The notes: generated from the letters alone by a model not told the origin. Numbered from the stretch's first letter, positions 8,097-15,951 are shown. The stretch: 16,448 nt of DNA from G026625185 sp963727835 (GCA_963727835.1 CAVSIB010000020.1:1-16448), one strand, 5' to 3'. Numbers and translations: made by a program.

Positions 8097-8377
8097 AGTT
8101 TCTCCTTTCTAATGCTTATTGCCAATCAAAACCGTAAACCTGTTAGGTCCAAGTCCTTCATGTCCAAATAAAGAGGCCGTACCACCCTTTGGCAATTCGG
8201 CCTAATTTATTTCACGAAATTATGAATACCCAGTTTCCCCCAAAGTCCTTGTTTTCTGTTATTCCCGGATATCAAGGTTAATATTTTGAAAATAATAGCT
8301 ATTCAAACTCTTACAGCATCAAAAGTCAAACAAAAAACAAGGCAACGGCTTAAAAAATCTTTAAAATTTTTTCTTCT

Positions 8378-8406
8378 TTGAGGTTATCGTAGAGATAAGG
8401 TATAGT
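8378..8406 (+). promoter_or_regulatory. Sigma-70-type promoter for the PAC2-pyrE-pflX operon
   Basis: TTGAGG (8378-8383), a 17-base spacer and TATAGT (8401-8406) give a near-consensus promoter about 55 bases before the PAC2 gene, with an expected start near 8413. The rest of the 8097-8461 gap, between divergent genes, is AT-rich and shows no other feature I can support. Confidence 0.6.
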
Positions 8407-8461
8407 AAATCAAAAAAGTTTATGCCTTGAAAAAATGAAATATTATACCTGAGAATTGAGT

Positions 8462-9244
8462 ATGGTCAAGAAAGCAAAACTCCTGAAACTAAATAATCCG
8501 ATTCTCATCGCTGCGTGGCCCGGAATGGGAAATGTCGCCCTCAAGGCAGCTCATTACCTCCGCGAGGAATTAAATGCCCAGGAATACCAAAAGATCGAAC
8601 CCCAAGATTTCTTCCCCATCCCCACGATTTCTATACGCAACGCATTAATAGAAAGCATTAGATTGCCAGAAAGTAAACTTTATTTTTGGAAAAACAAAGA
8701 CGGTAAAAATGATCTTCTCATTTTCTTAAGTGAAGCTCAGCCCATTGCCGGAAAAGAAATTCGATTTTCCCATCTTATTTTAGACGTTGCGAAGCACGCT
8801 GGGGTAAAAAAAATTTTTACCTTTGCGGCCCTGTCATCCACGATTGACCATCGGGTTAAGCCAGGAGTCTGGGGAATCGCCACTTCCCCGGGGATGCTCA
8901 AGCAGCTTCAAAAGCTCAACATTAATATTCTCCATGATGGACATATCGGAGGGCTAAACGGCGTATTTTTGGGAATCGCACAAGAAGCACATTTTGAAGG
9001 GGCGTGCCTTTTAGGAGAAATCCCCTTCTACGCTACCCAAATCGAAAACCCTAACGCTTCCTGGGCGGTGCTTGAAGTCTTCACCCAACTTTTTAAGCTT
9101 TCGCTTGATTTTTCCAAACTTTCCACGCTTACCCGCTATATGGAAAAAGAGATTGATAATTATCTTACCCAGATCAAGGAAAAATTCGCTTCTCAGGAAC
9201 TTCCTGAACAAGAAAAAGATAAAGGGCCTCAATATATTCATTAA
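8462..9244 (+). CDS. PAC2-family protein (proteasome-assembly-chaperone-2 fold)
   Basis: The 260-residue protein matches the bacterial and archaeal PAC2 family, whose members share a fold with a eukaryotic proteasome assembly chaperone; the bacterial role is not settled. Family marks are AAWPGMGNVALKAAHYL near the N-terminus, KKIFTFAAL in the core, the glycine-rich GHIGGLNGVFLG, and GEIPFYATQIENPNASWAVLE. The C-terminal 60 residues are a charged, probably helical tail. ATG 8462 is preferred; an in-frame TTG lies six bases upstream and the ribosome site (GAG) is weak either way. It is first in a three-gene operon with pyrE 13 bases downstream. Confidence 0.85.
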   Translation: MVKKAKLLKLNNPILIAAWPGMGNVALKAAHYLREELNAQEYQKIEPQDFFPIPTISIRNALIESIRLPESKLYFWKNKDGKNDLLIFLSEAQPIAGKEIRFSHLILDVAKHAGVKKIFTFAALSSTIDHRVKPGVWGIATSPGMLKQLQKLNINILHDGHIGGLNGVFLGIAQEAHFEGACLLGEIPFYATQIENPNASWAVLEVFTQLFKLSLDFSKLSTLTRYMEKEIDNYLTQIKEKFASQELPEQEKDKGPQYIH

Positions 9245-9257
9245 AAAGGAACGACTT

Positions 9258-9818
9258 ATGGAAAAAGAACTATTGCGATTGATCTATGAAAAAGGGTTTA
9301 AGTTCAGCGAAGAAGCAACCTTCAAACTTGCCTCCGGAAAAATGAGCAGCTATTACATTGACTGCCGGGTGGTTACCAGCCTCGCGAAAGCCAAATACCT
9401 CATCTCCCACGTCATGTTCAAAAAAATCGTTGACCTTAATGTCGCTGCTATTGGTGGGCCTGAGGCAGGCGCCATCCCGATTGCTGATGCGGTTTCGTAC
9501 GCCAGTTATCTGCACGGCAAAGAAATAAAATCCTTCTGGGTCAGGAAAGAAGCTAAAGGCCATGGTCTTAAAAAATGGATTGAGGGTGATGTAAAAGAAG
9601 GAGACAGAGTCGTCATTGTTGATGATGTTATCACCACCGGCACGTCAACCATTGACGCTGTGAGAAGAGCACGAGAAGGAGGACTTATTGTTGTAAAAGC
9701 CATGGTACTGGTAGACCGGGAGGAAGAAGAAGGCAAACAGATTATCGAAAGGGAAGGGGTTAAGATAGAAGCACTGTTTACGGTTAGCGATCTCATGCGA
9801 TTCCATAAGGAAAAATGA
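9258..9818 (+). CDS. pyrE: Orotate phosphoribosyltransferase
   Basis: PyrE joins orotate to PRPP to make orotidine 5'-phosphate in pyrimidine synthesis. The 186-residue protein has the OPRTase loop RKEAKGHG (96-103) and the PRPP-binding motif VVIVDDVITTGTS (118-130). The frame is open far upstream inside the PAC2 gene, but ATG 9258 sits after AAAAAGGA and begins exactly where the family begins. It is in an operon with PAC2 upstream and the radical SAM gene 24 bases downstream. Confidence 0.96.
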   Translation: MEKELLRLIYEKGFKFSEEATFKLASGKMSSYYIDCRVVTSLAKAKYLISHVMFKKIVDLNVAAIGGPEAGAIPIADAVSYASYLHGKEIKSFWVRKEAKGHGLKKWIEGDVKEGDRVVIVDDVITTGTSTIDAVRRAREGGLIVVKAMVLVDREEEEGKQIIEREGVKIEALFTVSDLMRFHKEK

Positions 9819-9842
9819 GGCAAGCCCTATCAAAATACTTGT

Positions 9843-10757
9843 ATGGCTTTTGTTCCACGTTATCTCGCGTTATACGAATCGGGTAAACTGGGAAACAAAA
9901 TCAAACAGTTACTGTTGTTTCTCGAGTCATGCACCCTCTGCCCTCGAGCATGCAAAGTAAACCGCTTGAAAGGGGAGGTTGGGGTTTGTGGAGCAGGAAG
10001 AACCATAGTCGTCTCCAGTCTTTTTCCCCATTTTGGTGAAGAACGGCCCCTGGTCGGCCACGGTGGCTCCGGAACCATTTTTCTTACCTACTGTAACCTT
10101 AAATGTGTATTTTGCCAAAATTATGACATCAGCCATCTGGCGCAAGGCGAAGAGATTTCCAGCGAAGAACTGGCAACACACATGGTAACTCTCCAGCAAA
10201 GAGGGTGCCATAACATCAATTTTGTTACTCCCACCCACCTTATCCCCCAACTAATCGCTTCTTTGCCAAAAGCAATTGAACGCGGGCTTCGTCTCCCCTT
10301 GGTTTATAACTGTGGTGGATATGAATCTCTGGAAGTCATTAAACTATTGGAAGGAATTATTGATATCTATATGCCCGATGCAAAGTTTGCTGACCCCGAG
10401 GTAGCACGTAAATATTGCAAGGCTGCTGATTATCCTGAGGTAAACAAGCAGGTATTGAAAGAGATGCACCGCCAGACCGGTGTTCTCAAAATCAACCAGC
10501 AGGGCATTGCAGAACGCGGATTGTTAATTCGTCACTTGGTTATGCCAGGGGGGGCAGCGGGATCAAAAAAAATTCTAAAGTTTATTGCCGAAGAATTATC
10601 CGAAGAATCTTATGTAAATATTATGGCCCAGTATTACCCTCAGTTTGAAGCCGCTTACTATCCTGAGATTAACCGGAGGATAACCCCTCAAGAGTACCAT
10701 GAGATAATCGTTCTGGCCCGGGGTTTTGGCCTCCATCGGGGCTTCCCGGAAATGTAA
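9843..10757 (+). CDS. pflX: Radical SAM protein, PflX / pyruvate-formate-lyase-activase-like
   Basis: The 304-residue protein belongs to the PflX branch of radical SAM enzymes related to the glycyl-radical activase PflA. The substrate of this branch is not firmly known. The radical SAM cluster motif is C84-x3-C88-x2-C91 in YCNLKCVFCQN. An N-terminal cysteine set, C30-x2-C33-x3-C37 with C49, probably binds an auxiliary cluster or metal. VYNCGGYES and DIYMPDAKF are typical internal motifs. The start at ATG 9843 has no clear ribosome site and may depend on translation from pyrE. It ends 8 bases before the convergent M20 peptidase gene. Confidence 0.88.
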   Translation: MAFVPRYLALYESGKLGNKIKQLLLFLESCTLCPRACKVNRLKGEVGVCGAGRTIVVSSLFPHFGEERPLVGHGGSGTIFLTYCNLKCVFCQNYDISHLAQGEEISSEELATHMVTLQQRGCHNINFVTPTHLIPQLIASLPKAIERGLRLPLVYNCGGYESLEVIKLLEGIIDIYMPDAKFADPEVARKYCKAADYPEVNKQVLKEMHRQTGVLKINQQGIAERGLLIRHLVMPGGAAGSKKILKFIAEELSEESYVNIMAQYYPQFEAAYYPEINRRITPQEYHEIIVLARGFGLHRGFPEM

Positions 10758-10765
10758 GAGAAGCT

Positions 10766-12114
10766 TCACGCACAATAACCCCGCACAATATCAAAGAGCA
10801 CTTTTATCCCGAAGACCAGGTCTTTTTTCGCTATCCGTTCATTATGCCCATGAACCATATCCTGATGATACGCCATGTCTCCTTCAACCAAGAGAGGAGC
10901 AAATCCAAGAGCGACGGTCTTCCCGTTGCGGAAGTACCGGGAATCAGTCGCCCCTGATGAGATAAACGGGATGACCTTGGCTTTTGGGTCATGCCGAACA
11001 AGAGCTTCTCTGAAGATTTGAACAATCTCGTGGGAAAAATCCGACTCCGAAGCAGTAGCGCACTGTATCTCCTGGATCGTATACTGGGGGATGCCATCAC
11101 AAAATCTTTGCGATCTCCTTTTTAATGCCTTCGATTGTTTCTCCAGGCAATATCCGGCAGTCTACCTCGCAGTAACATTCACTCGGAATAACATTGACTT
11201 TTTCCCCTCCCTTAACCACAGTGGGAACAAAAGTATTATGGATCATCGCCAGGAGGAGTTTCTTTAAACCCTGATCCGGCATTGCCTCAAGGATTTCTTC
11301 GGCCCGAAACGGTTCCTTTAAAAGACTTTGCAGAATCGGGGCTATTTCTTCATCTTCGGAAAAACCCTGGATGAACTTTTCTACGATTTGTGGCATCTGA
11401 ATCTGAGCGCGATACCTTCCCAAAGCCTCTATACTCCTTCCCAAGGCAAGGAGGCAGTTATCTTCTCGAGGAAGTGAGCCGTGTCCCGGTGTTCCCTTAA
11501 AAATAATCCGAAACCAGCAGGCTCCCTTTTCTCCCGCCTGGCAGAGATAAAAATTCTTTGTCTTTCGGGCAAGTCCAACTCCCCCGCCTTCATTGATCAC
11601 TACCTCAAACCGATTGAACTCCGGGCGGTTCTTGCAGAGCCAGGCAACCCCAGATTGTCCACCTTTTTCTTCATCGGCAGTGGCCGCCATAACCACATCC
11701 CGTTTGAGAGACAAATTGATTTTTTTAAGGAGAATAAGCACCAAGGTTTCCATGACCCCCAATGACTTGCAGTCCAAAGCTCCCCGCCCCCAGATTTCTT
11801 TTCCAACGATCTTGCCGGAAAACGGAGGATAAGTCCATTTTTCTTCTTCAACAGGCACTACATCGATATGGCTCAAAAGGAGAAGCGGTGGTTTGTTACC
11901 AGTACTTTTGAGACGCGCGATAAGATTTCCCCGACCCGGCCCAGATTCAATAATTTCGTTTTCTATGCCCTCATGATCAAAAATGTCCTTTAAAAACTGG
12001 GCGCCTTTAATCTCGTTTCCCGGAGGATTGGTAGTATTAATCTGCAAGATATTGACTCAAATACATGGTTGCTTTTTCTTCAACGCCTTGCCAGTTAATT
12101 GTCTGTATGTCCAT
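10766..12114 (-). CDS. M20-family metallopeptidase/deacylase (ArgE/DapE-like), two frameshifts
   Basis: M20 enzymes are cytoplasmic two-metal amidohydrolases that cleave peptides or N-acyl amino acids. Three reading frames together give a complete 448-residue protein. The N-terminus runs from ATG 12114 (MDIQTINWQGVEEKAT). A shift near 12048-12053 leads to INTTNPPGNE. The main block contains the metal motifs LLSHIDVVPVEEEKW, GRGALDCKSLG and ATADEEKGG, plus GTPGHGSLP of the dimerisation domain. A second shift near 11094-11103 leads to DGIPQYTIQEIQ, ISSGATDSRYFR and the late His motif AYHQDMVHGHNER. Each shift corresponds to one extra base. An intact frame would fit the family length, so sequence error is at least as likely as inactivation. 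The start has AAGG upstream and lies 4 bases after ogt. Confidence 0.85.
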
Positions 12115-12118
12115 AGTA

Positions 12119-12685
12119 TTACCTTGATTTTTTTTCTCTGTTTTTTTCTTTCTTTTTAAAACCCATCACTCTTCCTTTGCTATCAAACATTGCGCCCTCC
12201 AACTGTAACAGCCTCTGCTTTAACAAAATTCCTTCAGGAGCTGAAAACCCCCCTAAAGTCCCATCACTCCGTATTACTCTATGGCAAGGCACGACGAGGG
12301 GAAAAGGATTTTTGCCCAATGCATTTCCTACCGCCCGAAAAGAACCCGGAGTTTTTATTTGAGTGCTTACCCACTGATAACTCCTCACTTCCCCCCAGGG
12401 AATAGTTTGTGTTGTTTTCCATACCGTGACTAAAAACGCTGAATAGCCTGCCCCATCGAAAGAAAAGCATGGAGTGAATTTTTTCCCTTGAAAATATTTT
12501 ATCAGAATATCAGCAAGAGGTCGCAAATGCGCGTTATTTTTTTCAACCCCAGGAAATTCTTGGAAGATATCTTTTTCAACCTCAGCCCGTCCCGAATGGG
12601 GAAGAATGATCCTTTTAAGCCCTTTTCCCCCTTCCACCACCCCCATCCAACCAAATAAAGTTTTAAAAATAGAATATCTCATCAT
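12119..12685 (-). CDS. ogt: Methylated-DNA-[protein]-cysteine S-methyltransferase
   Basis: This suicide repair protein moves the methyl group of O6-methylguanine to its own cysteine. The active site PCHRVI is intact (Cys134 counted from ATG 12685), preceded by the DNA-binding helix with the conserved arginine in RAVGNALGKNP, and by the TIPWGEVRSYQW segment. GGFSAPEGILLKQRLLQLEG is the usual C-terminal part; a basic tail of about 20 residues follows. The frame also opens at GTG 12700, but ATG 12685 has GAGGTGG upstream and fits the 188-residue length. It heads a two-gene operon with the M20 peptidase. Confidence 0.93.
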   Translation of the reverse strand: MMRYSIFKTLFGWMGVVEGGKGLKRIILPHSGRAEVEKDIFQEFPGVEKNNAHLRPLADILIKYFQGKKFTPCFSFDGAGYSAFLVTVWKTTQTIPWGEVRSYQWVSTQIKTPGSFRAVGNALGKNPFPLVVPCHRVIRSDGTLGGFSAPEGILLKQRLLQLEGAMFDSKGRVMGFKKKEKNREKKSR

Positions 12686-12731
12686 GATAAGAAAAACCAC
12701 CTCACCGTAACCTTTTATCTAACCCGGAGAA

Positions 12732-12761
12732 ATTTTAGGGAGATTTTGCTATTAAAGTCAA
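12732..12761 (-). promoter_or_regulatory. Sigma-70-type promoter for ogt-M20
   Basis: Read on the minus strand: TTGACT (12761-12756), an 18-base spacer and TAAAAT (12737-12732). The expected start near 12725 leaves a leader of about 40 bases to the ogt ATG. The two hexamers are close to consensus. Confidence 0.6.
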
Positions 12762-12809
12762 GTAAAAAGGAGGAGGTGATCACTATCGTGAGCCCTTGCG
12801 TTATCAACC

Positions 12810-12838
12810 TTGACCCAGCTCGGATAACATGGTATTAA
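12810..12838 (+). promoter_or_regulatory. Sigma-70-type promoter for gpsA
   Basis: TTGACC (12810-12815), a 17-base spacer and TATTAA (12833-12838) lie about 40 bases before the gpsA start. With the minus-strand promoter about 50 bases away, this makes a compact divergent control region. Confidence 0.55.
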
Positions 12839-12878
12839 AAAAACTTAGCCCAAATTTTCCTGAAAAAAGGAGCCCTTC

Positions 12879-13910
12879 ATGAAAAACTCCCCCCTTAATA
12901 TTGGAATCATTGGTGCAGGAAGCTGGGGTACCGCTTTGGCTACCCTGCTCGCCTATAATGACCATAAAGTCACCCTGTGGGTTTACGAAAATGAGTTACA
13001 TGAACACTTGTTAACCAATCGACAAAATCATTTCTACTTGCCAGGGGTTAGTCTTCCGGAGTCTGTTTTTCCTACACAATCTTTTTCTGAAGCTACCCGA
13101 AAAAAAGACCTTCTGATCTCCGCGGTTCCCTCTCATTTAGTAAGAAAAATCTTGAGCGAATGTGTCCCTTTCCTCGATTCTCAAACCATTATGGTAAGTG
13201 TTTCCAAGGGGATTGAAAACGAGACCCTCATGCCCATATCAAGTATTTTAAAAAAAATTCTTCCTAAAAAAAATTCCCCCAATACCGCTTATCTCTCAGG
13301 TCCGAGTTTTGCCAAAGAAGTCGCCCTCCAGCACCCCACCGCAGTCGTGGTAGCCTCAGAAGACCATGAGGTTGCTCAAAAAGTACAGAAAGTTTTTGCT
13401 GCTCCTTTCTTCCGGGTCTATACCAGCAATGATGTTGTTGGCGTGGAATTAGGCGGAGCATTAAAAAATGTCATTGCCATTGCTGCAGGTTGTTCGGATG
13501 GCTTAAATTTTGGTGATAATACCCGGGCTGCCCTTATTACCCGGGGGTTAGCTGAAATATCCCGGCTGGGCGTTGCCTTAGGAGCAAATCCTTTAACTTT
13601 CGCCGGGCTTTCCGGCCTGGGTGATCTGGTCTTAACGTGTACCGGAGCGTTGAGCCGTAATCGAAAAGTAGGCATTCAATTGGGTCAGGGAATGAGTTTG
13701 GATCACATCATAAAAAGCTCAAAAATGGTTGCCGAAGGGATAAAGACAGCCAAGTCGACCTACCAGCTTGCTAAACGTCGCAAGGTAGAAATGCCTATCG
13801 TTGAGCAAGTTTATCGGATTCTGTATCAAACCAAAGACCCGCGAAAAGCAGTCACTGACCTTATGGGAAGAAACCTCAGGTACGAATTAGACACTCACCT
13901 TTTAGGATAA
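12879..13910 (+). CDS. gpsA: Glycerol-3-phosphate dehydrogenase [NAD(P)+]
   Basis: GpsA reduces dihydroxyacetone phosphate to sn-glycerol 3-phosphate, the backbone of membrane phospholipids. The 343-residue protein has the dinucleotide motif G12-A-G14-S-W-G17, the SKG lysine (K110), the YLSGPSFAKEVA segment, the catalytic lysine region GGALKNVIAIAAG (K196), and LSGLGDLVLTCTG followed by SRNRKVG. It is complete. GGAG lies 6 bases before the ATG. The activase gene starts 38 bases downstream in the same direction. Confidence 0.97.
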   Translation: MKNSPLNIGIIGAGSWGTALATLLAYNDHKVTLWVYENELHEHLLTNRQNHFYLPGVSLPESVFPTQSFSEATRKKDLLISAVPSHLVRKILSECVPFLDSQTIMVSVSKGIENETLMPISSILKKILPKKNSPNTAYLSGPSFAKEVALQHPTAVVVASEDHEVAQKVQKVFAAPFFRVYTSNDVVGVELGGALKNVIAIAAGCSDGLNFGDNTRAALITRGLAEISRLGVALGANPLTFAGLSGLGDLVLTCTGALSRNRKVGIQLGQGMSLDHIIKSSKMVAEGIKTAKSTYQLAKRRKVEMPIVEQVYRILYQTKDPRKAVTDLMGRNLRYELDTHLLG

Positions 13911-13948
13911 CGTTCCGAAAAGGAAAGGTCTTTCACGAGGAGAATTAT

Positions 13949-14255
13949 ATGGTCAACCAAGGGAGAGGGATATTTTTTAGGGATTGATGTCGGCTCAATA
14001 AGCGCCAACACGGTGATCGTCAATTCCAAAAAAGAAATTTTAAAAGAGCATTACCATCGTCTCCACGGTCAGCCAATCACCACCGTCCGAAGCCTCCTCC
14101 AGGACATTTTCACCCGCATCCCGCCTTCTAATTTTGAAAATATTTCTTTTGTTGGTTCAGGCGGAAAAATCTTAGCCCAATTACTCAACGCTCAGTATGT
14201 CAATGAGATTATCGCCCAGAGCAAAGAGACCGCAAAGATCGCCGCGCAGGTGAAA
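13949..14255 (+). CDS. BadF/HgdC-type 2-hydroxyacyl-CoA dehydratase activase, frameshifted and truncated
   Basis: Activases of this family are ATPases with an actin/Hsp70-like fold that inject electrons into 2-hydroxyacyl-CoA dehydratases or benzoyl-CoA reductases in anaerobes. ATG 13949 follows GAGGAGA and reads MVNQGRGIF; removing one T from the T6 run at 13973-13978 continues into LGIDVGSISANTVI, the first phosphate-binding motif. SFVGSGGKILAQLL and a helix ending IAAQVK follow. The family would next show an IEIGGQDSK-type motif, but the sequence turns into high-GC text unlike the family after about 14253. The frame stays open to 14474 only by chance. The gene is cut by the contig junction; about a third of the usual N-terminal region is present. 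Confidence 0.75.
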
Positions 14256-14260
14256 GGATC
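14250..14260. other. Composition and homology breakpoint (probable chimeric junction)
   Basis: Left of this point the activase matches its family and the GC content is moderate. To the right the GC content jumps, codon choice changes and all genes have a different taxonomic flavour. The base-exact point cannot be fixed by eye. Confidence 0.65.
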
Positions 14261-14338
14261 TCGCTCGAAGAATGAGCCGCGGCGACCTGCCGGACCGCGG
14301 ACGGGTTCTTCGGCCGATCGGACAGCGGCTGAGCCGGG

Positions 14339-14416
14339 CCGAAATCCGAAGCCCGAAATCCGAAGGCCGAAAACCAAGCCCAATCGTATCAATTCGGATT
14401 TCGGGGTTCGGATTTC
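14339..14416. repeat. Inverted-repeat element made of 14-bp tandem units
   Basis: CCGAAATCCGAA occurs at 14339-14350 and again at 14353-14364, a 14-base period. Its reverse complement TTCGGATTTCGG occurs at 14393-14404, with a partial copy TTCGGATTTC at 14407-14416, again a 14-base period. The arms can form a long hairpin with a loop of about 28 bases. Such GAAATCCGAA-type repeats are, to my knowledge, frequent between genes in Verrucomicrobia and Planctomycetes. It lies just past the 3' end of moaE and could act as a terminator-like structure. Confidence 0.75.
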
Positions 14417-14470
14417 TTTTGGATTGCGGCCTTGGCCTTCCGGGCTTCGGACTTTGGCAACGGTCCCCGT

Positions 14471-14868
14471 CTAATCCTGCCTGATCAAAGGGTGCTTCAG
14501 ATCGGACGACCCGCTCTTAGCTCGTCGATCAGCCATTGGCAGGCGGCGAAGGCCTCGCCGCGATGCGGCGCGACGACTTCGACCCACAACGCGGCCTCGT
14601 TGACCTGGACGACTCCGACGCGGTGGACCAGCCGGACGGAATGGAGCGGCCACCGCCCTTCGAGTTCCTGGAAGAGCAGAGCCACCTGGTGCTCGACCAT
14701 CGGCTCGAAGGCCTCGTATTCCAGCGCCCCAATCGCCGTGCCCGCCTCGGTTTCCCGGACGACGCCCAGGAAGCAGACGGCCGCGCCCATGTTCGCGGGC
14801 ATCGCCCTTTCCGCCAGGAGCACGCCCTCGTCAATGGGCGCGTGCGTCAAGGTGAATTGTTGTTTCAT
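14471..14868 (-). CDS. moaE: Molybdopterin synthase catalytic subunit, C-terminal frameshift
   Basis: MoaE, with MoaD, inserts two sulfurs into cyclic pyranopterin to make molybdopterin. The protein shows GVVRETEAG, ALEYEAFEPMVEHQ, HRVGVVQVNE and VAPHRGEAFAACQWLIDELR, all family motifs. The annotated frame stops at 14497 after GRPI. One more G would turn TGA into TGG and continue as IWKHPLIRQD to a stop at 14471-14473, restoring the conserved PIWK lysine. The lysine normally found in the DxLK segment is arginine here. It starts 3 bases after moaD, with a G-rich ribosome site. Confidence 0.9.
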
Positions 14869-14871
14869 GCC

Positions 14872-15119
14872 TTATCCCCCCTGGACCGCCGGGAACATAG
14901 CCACCTCGTCACCGGGCTGCAACACGTAGGCCGGCTCACGGTAATCCACGCCCACCGCGACGAGGGCCGAGCCGCGGAGCGCGCCCAATCTCCGGGAACC
15001 GCGCCCCCACGCGCCCGACCAGTTCCGCCAGCGTGGTGCCGGAGGGAAATCCTCCGTCACGCACTCCAGCAGCCCGCGAGGTCTTTGAGGTACCAGTAAA
15101 AGCGAACCGTCAACTTCAC
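14872..15119 (-). CDS. moaD: Molybdopterin synthase sulfur-carrier subunit, several frameshifts
   Basis: MoaD is a ubiquitin-like protein whose C-terminal Gly-Gly carries the thiocarboxylate sulfur. Pieces in successive frames give one protein of about 82 residues: GTG start at 15119 with KLTVRFYWYLKDLAG, then LLECVTEDFPP, then GTTLAELVGRVGARFPEIGR, then LRGSALVAVGVDYREP and finally DEVAMFPAVQGG. Breaks fall near 15068-15078, 15035-15044 and 14971-14990. The pieces fit the family length exactly and end in the required GG, so the gene is probably intact in the organism. It lies directly upstream of moaE. Confidence 0.85.
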
Positions 15120-15133
15120 ATAGTGTCCCTGGT

Positions 15134-15704
15134 TCACGCGCGCCGCGCAAGCTTCCCCGCTCTCGCCCGCTCGACCGGCGCCGGAGCCTGGTAACTTGAG
15201 GATGCAACACCCCCACGAAGGGCAGGTTCCGGTATCGTTCGGCAAAGTCCAGCCCGTAGCCGACGACGAACACGTCCGGAATTTCGAAGCCGGTGTAGTC
15301 GGAGCGGACCTTCTCGATCCGCCGCGCGGGCTTGTCGAGCAGGACGCAGATACGGATGCGGCGGGGCTGAAGCGCGGCCAGCTTGGCGCGGACCCGCACA
15401 GCGTCCTGCCGTATCCAGGATATCGTCCACCAACAACACGTCGCGACCCTTGACGCTGAGCCGCAGTTCTTTGGTGTAAACGAGTTCGCCGGATTGGGTG
15501 CCCGTCCGCCGTAGCTGGAGACACCGATGAAATCGAGCCGCAACGGCAGGGAAAGATGGCGAATCAGGTCGGCCAGGAACATCACGGTCCCATTGAGAAG
15601 CGAAACCACGACGGTTTCCCGCCGGCGAAATCGCGCTCGAGTTCGCCCGCGAGGCTGCGAACACGGCGGGCGATTTGTTGCTCAGTGATCAAGACCCGGG
15701 CCAC
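15134..15704 (-). CDS. hpt: Hypoxanthine(-guanine) phosphoribosyltransferase, several frameshifts
   Basis: Hpt salvages hypoxanthine or guanine by joining it to PRPP. Spliced frames give VLITEQQIARRVRSLAGEL, VVVSLLNGTVMFLADLI, DFIGVSSYGG, QSGELVYTKELRLSVKGRD, the PRPP loop LLVDDILDTGRTL, then DKPARRIEKVRSDYTGFEI and FVVGYGLDFAERYRNLPFVG, which are hallmark segments of the family. Breaks lie near 15617-15625, 15500-15507, 15408-15416 and 15190-15196. GTG at 15704 is a guess for the start because no ribosome site is visible; the frame is open to 15854. The stop at 15134-15136 is 14 bases before moaD, which fits an hpt-moaD-moaE operon. Confidence 0.85.
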
Positions 15705-15924
15705 GTCGTTGCGCCAGCGGGCGGCACCGGGGCACGGGAACCGCTGATCAAGACCGCGTTCGATGTGCTCATATCCCCAAGATAGTAGGGCCGCCCCCGG
15801 CCGGCTGCAACTAAGCCGCCGAGGAAAGGGATGACAGAAACATTTGATGACCAAAAAATGAGGAGGAGAAGAGGGGTGACAAGAGGCTCGAGTTCATTTC
15901 GTCAATGAATCTTCTCGCGGTCCC

Positions 15925-15951
15925 TAAAGTGTTCGGCGCGGCCGCCGATAA
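15925..15951 (+). promoter_or_regulatory. Perfect sigma-28 (FliA) promoter of the flagellin gene
   Basis: TAAA (15925-15928), exactly 15 bases, then GCCGATAA (15944-15951) match the sigma-28 consensus TAAA-N15-GCCGATAA at every position. Transcription would begin near 15958, giving a leader of about 130 bases before the flagellin ATG. Late flagellar genes are the standard targets of this sigma factor, so position and gene agree. Confidence 0.88.

Noticed and set aside
9072..9257. 62-residue N-terminal extension of PyrE
   Set aside because: The extension lies in the PAC2 gene in another frame; the family begins at ATG 9258, which has a ribosome site.
10831..11100. 89-residue minus ORF at the end of the M20 gene
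   Set aside because: It is out of frame; the neighbouring frame encodes the clear M20 C-terminus.
12788..12838. 16-residue ORF from GTG 12788 after a strong AGGAGG
   Set aside because: It overlaps a good gpsA promoter, including its -10, and no family is recognised; a leader peptide cannot be excluded but is not supported.
14256..14474. Continuation of the activase frame to 14474
   Set aside because: The translated tail is Arg/Pro-rich, unlike the family, and runs through the inverted repeat; it is a chance read-through past the junction.
14536..15099. 187-residue plus-strand ORF opposite moaE and moaD
   Set aside because: High-GC DNA keeps antisense frames open; the minus strand has clear MoaE and MoaD motifs.
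15582..15854. Upstream extension of hpt to 15854 as a separate or fused domain
   Set aside because: The residues before about 15704 match nothing recognisable and lack a ribosome site.
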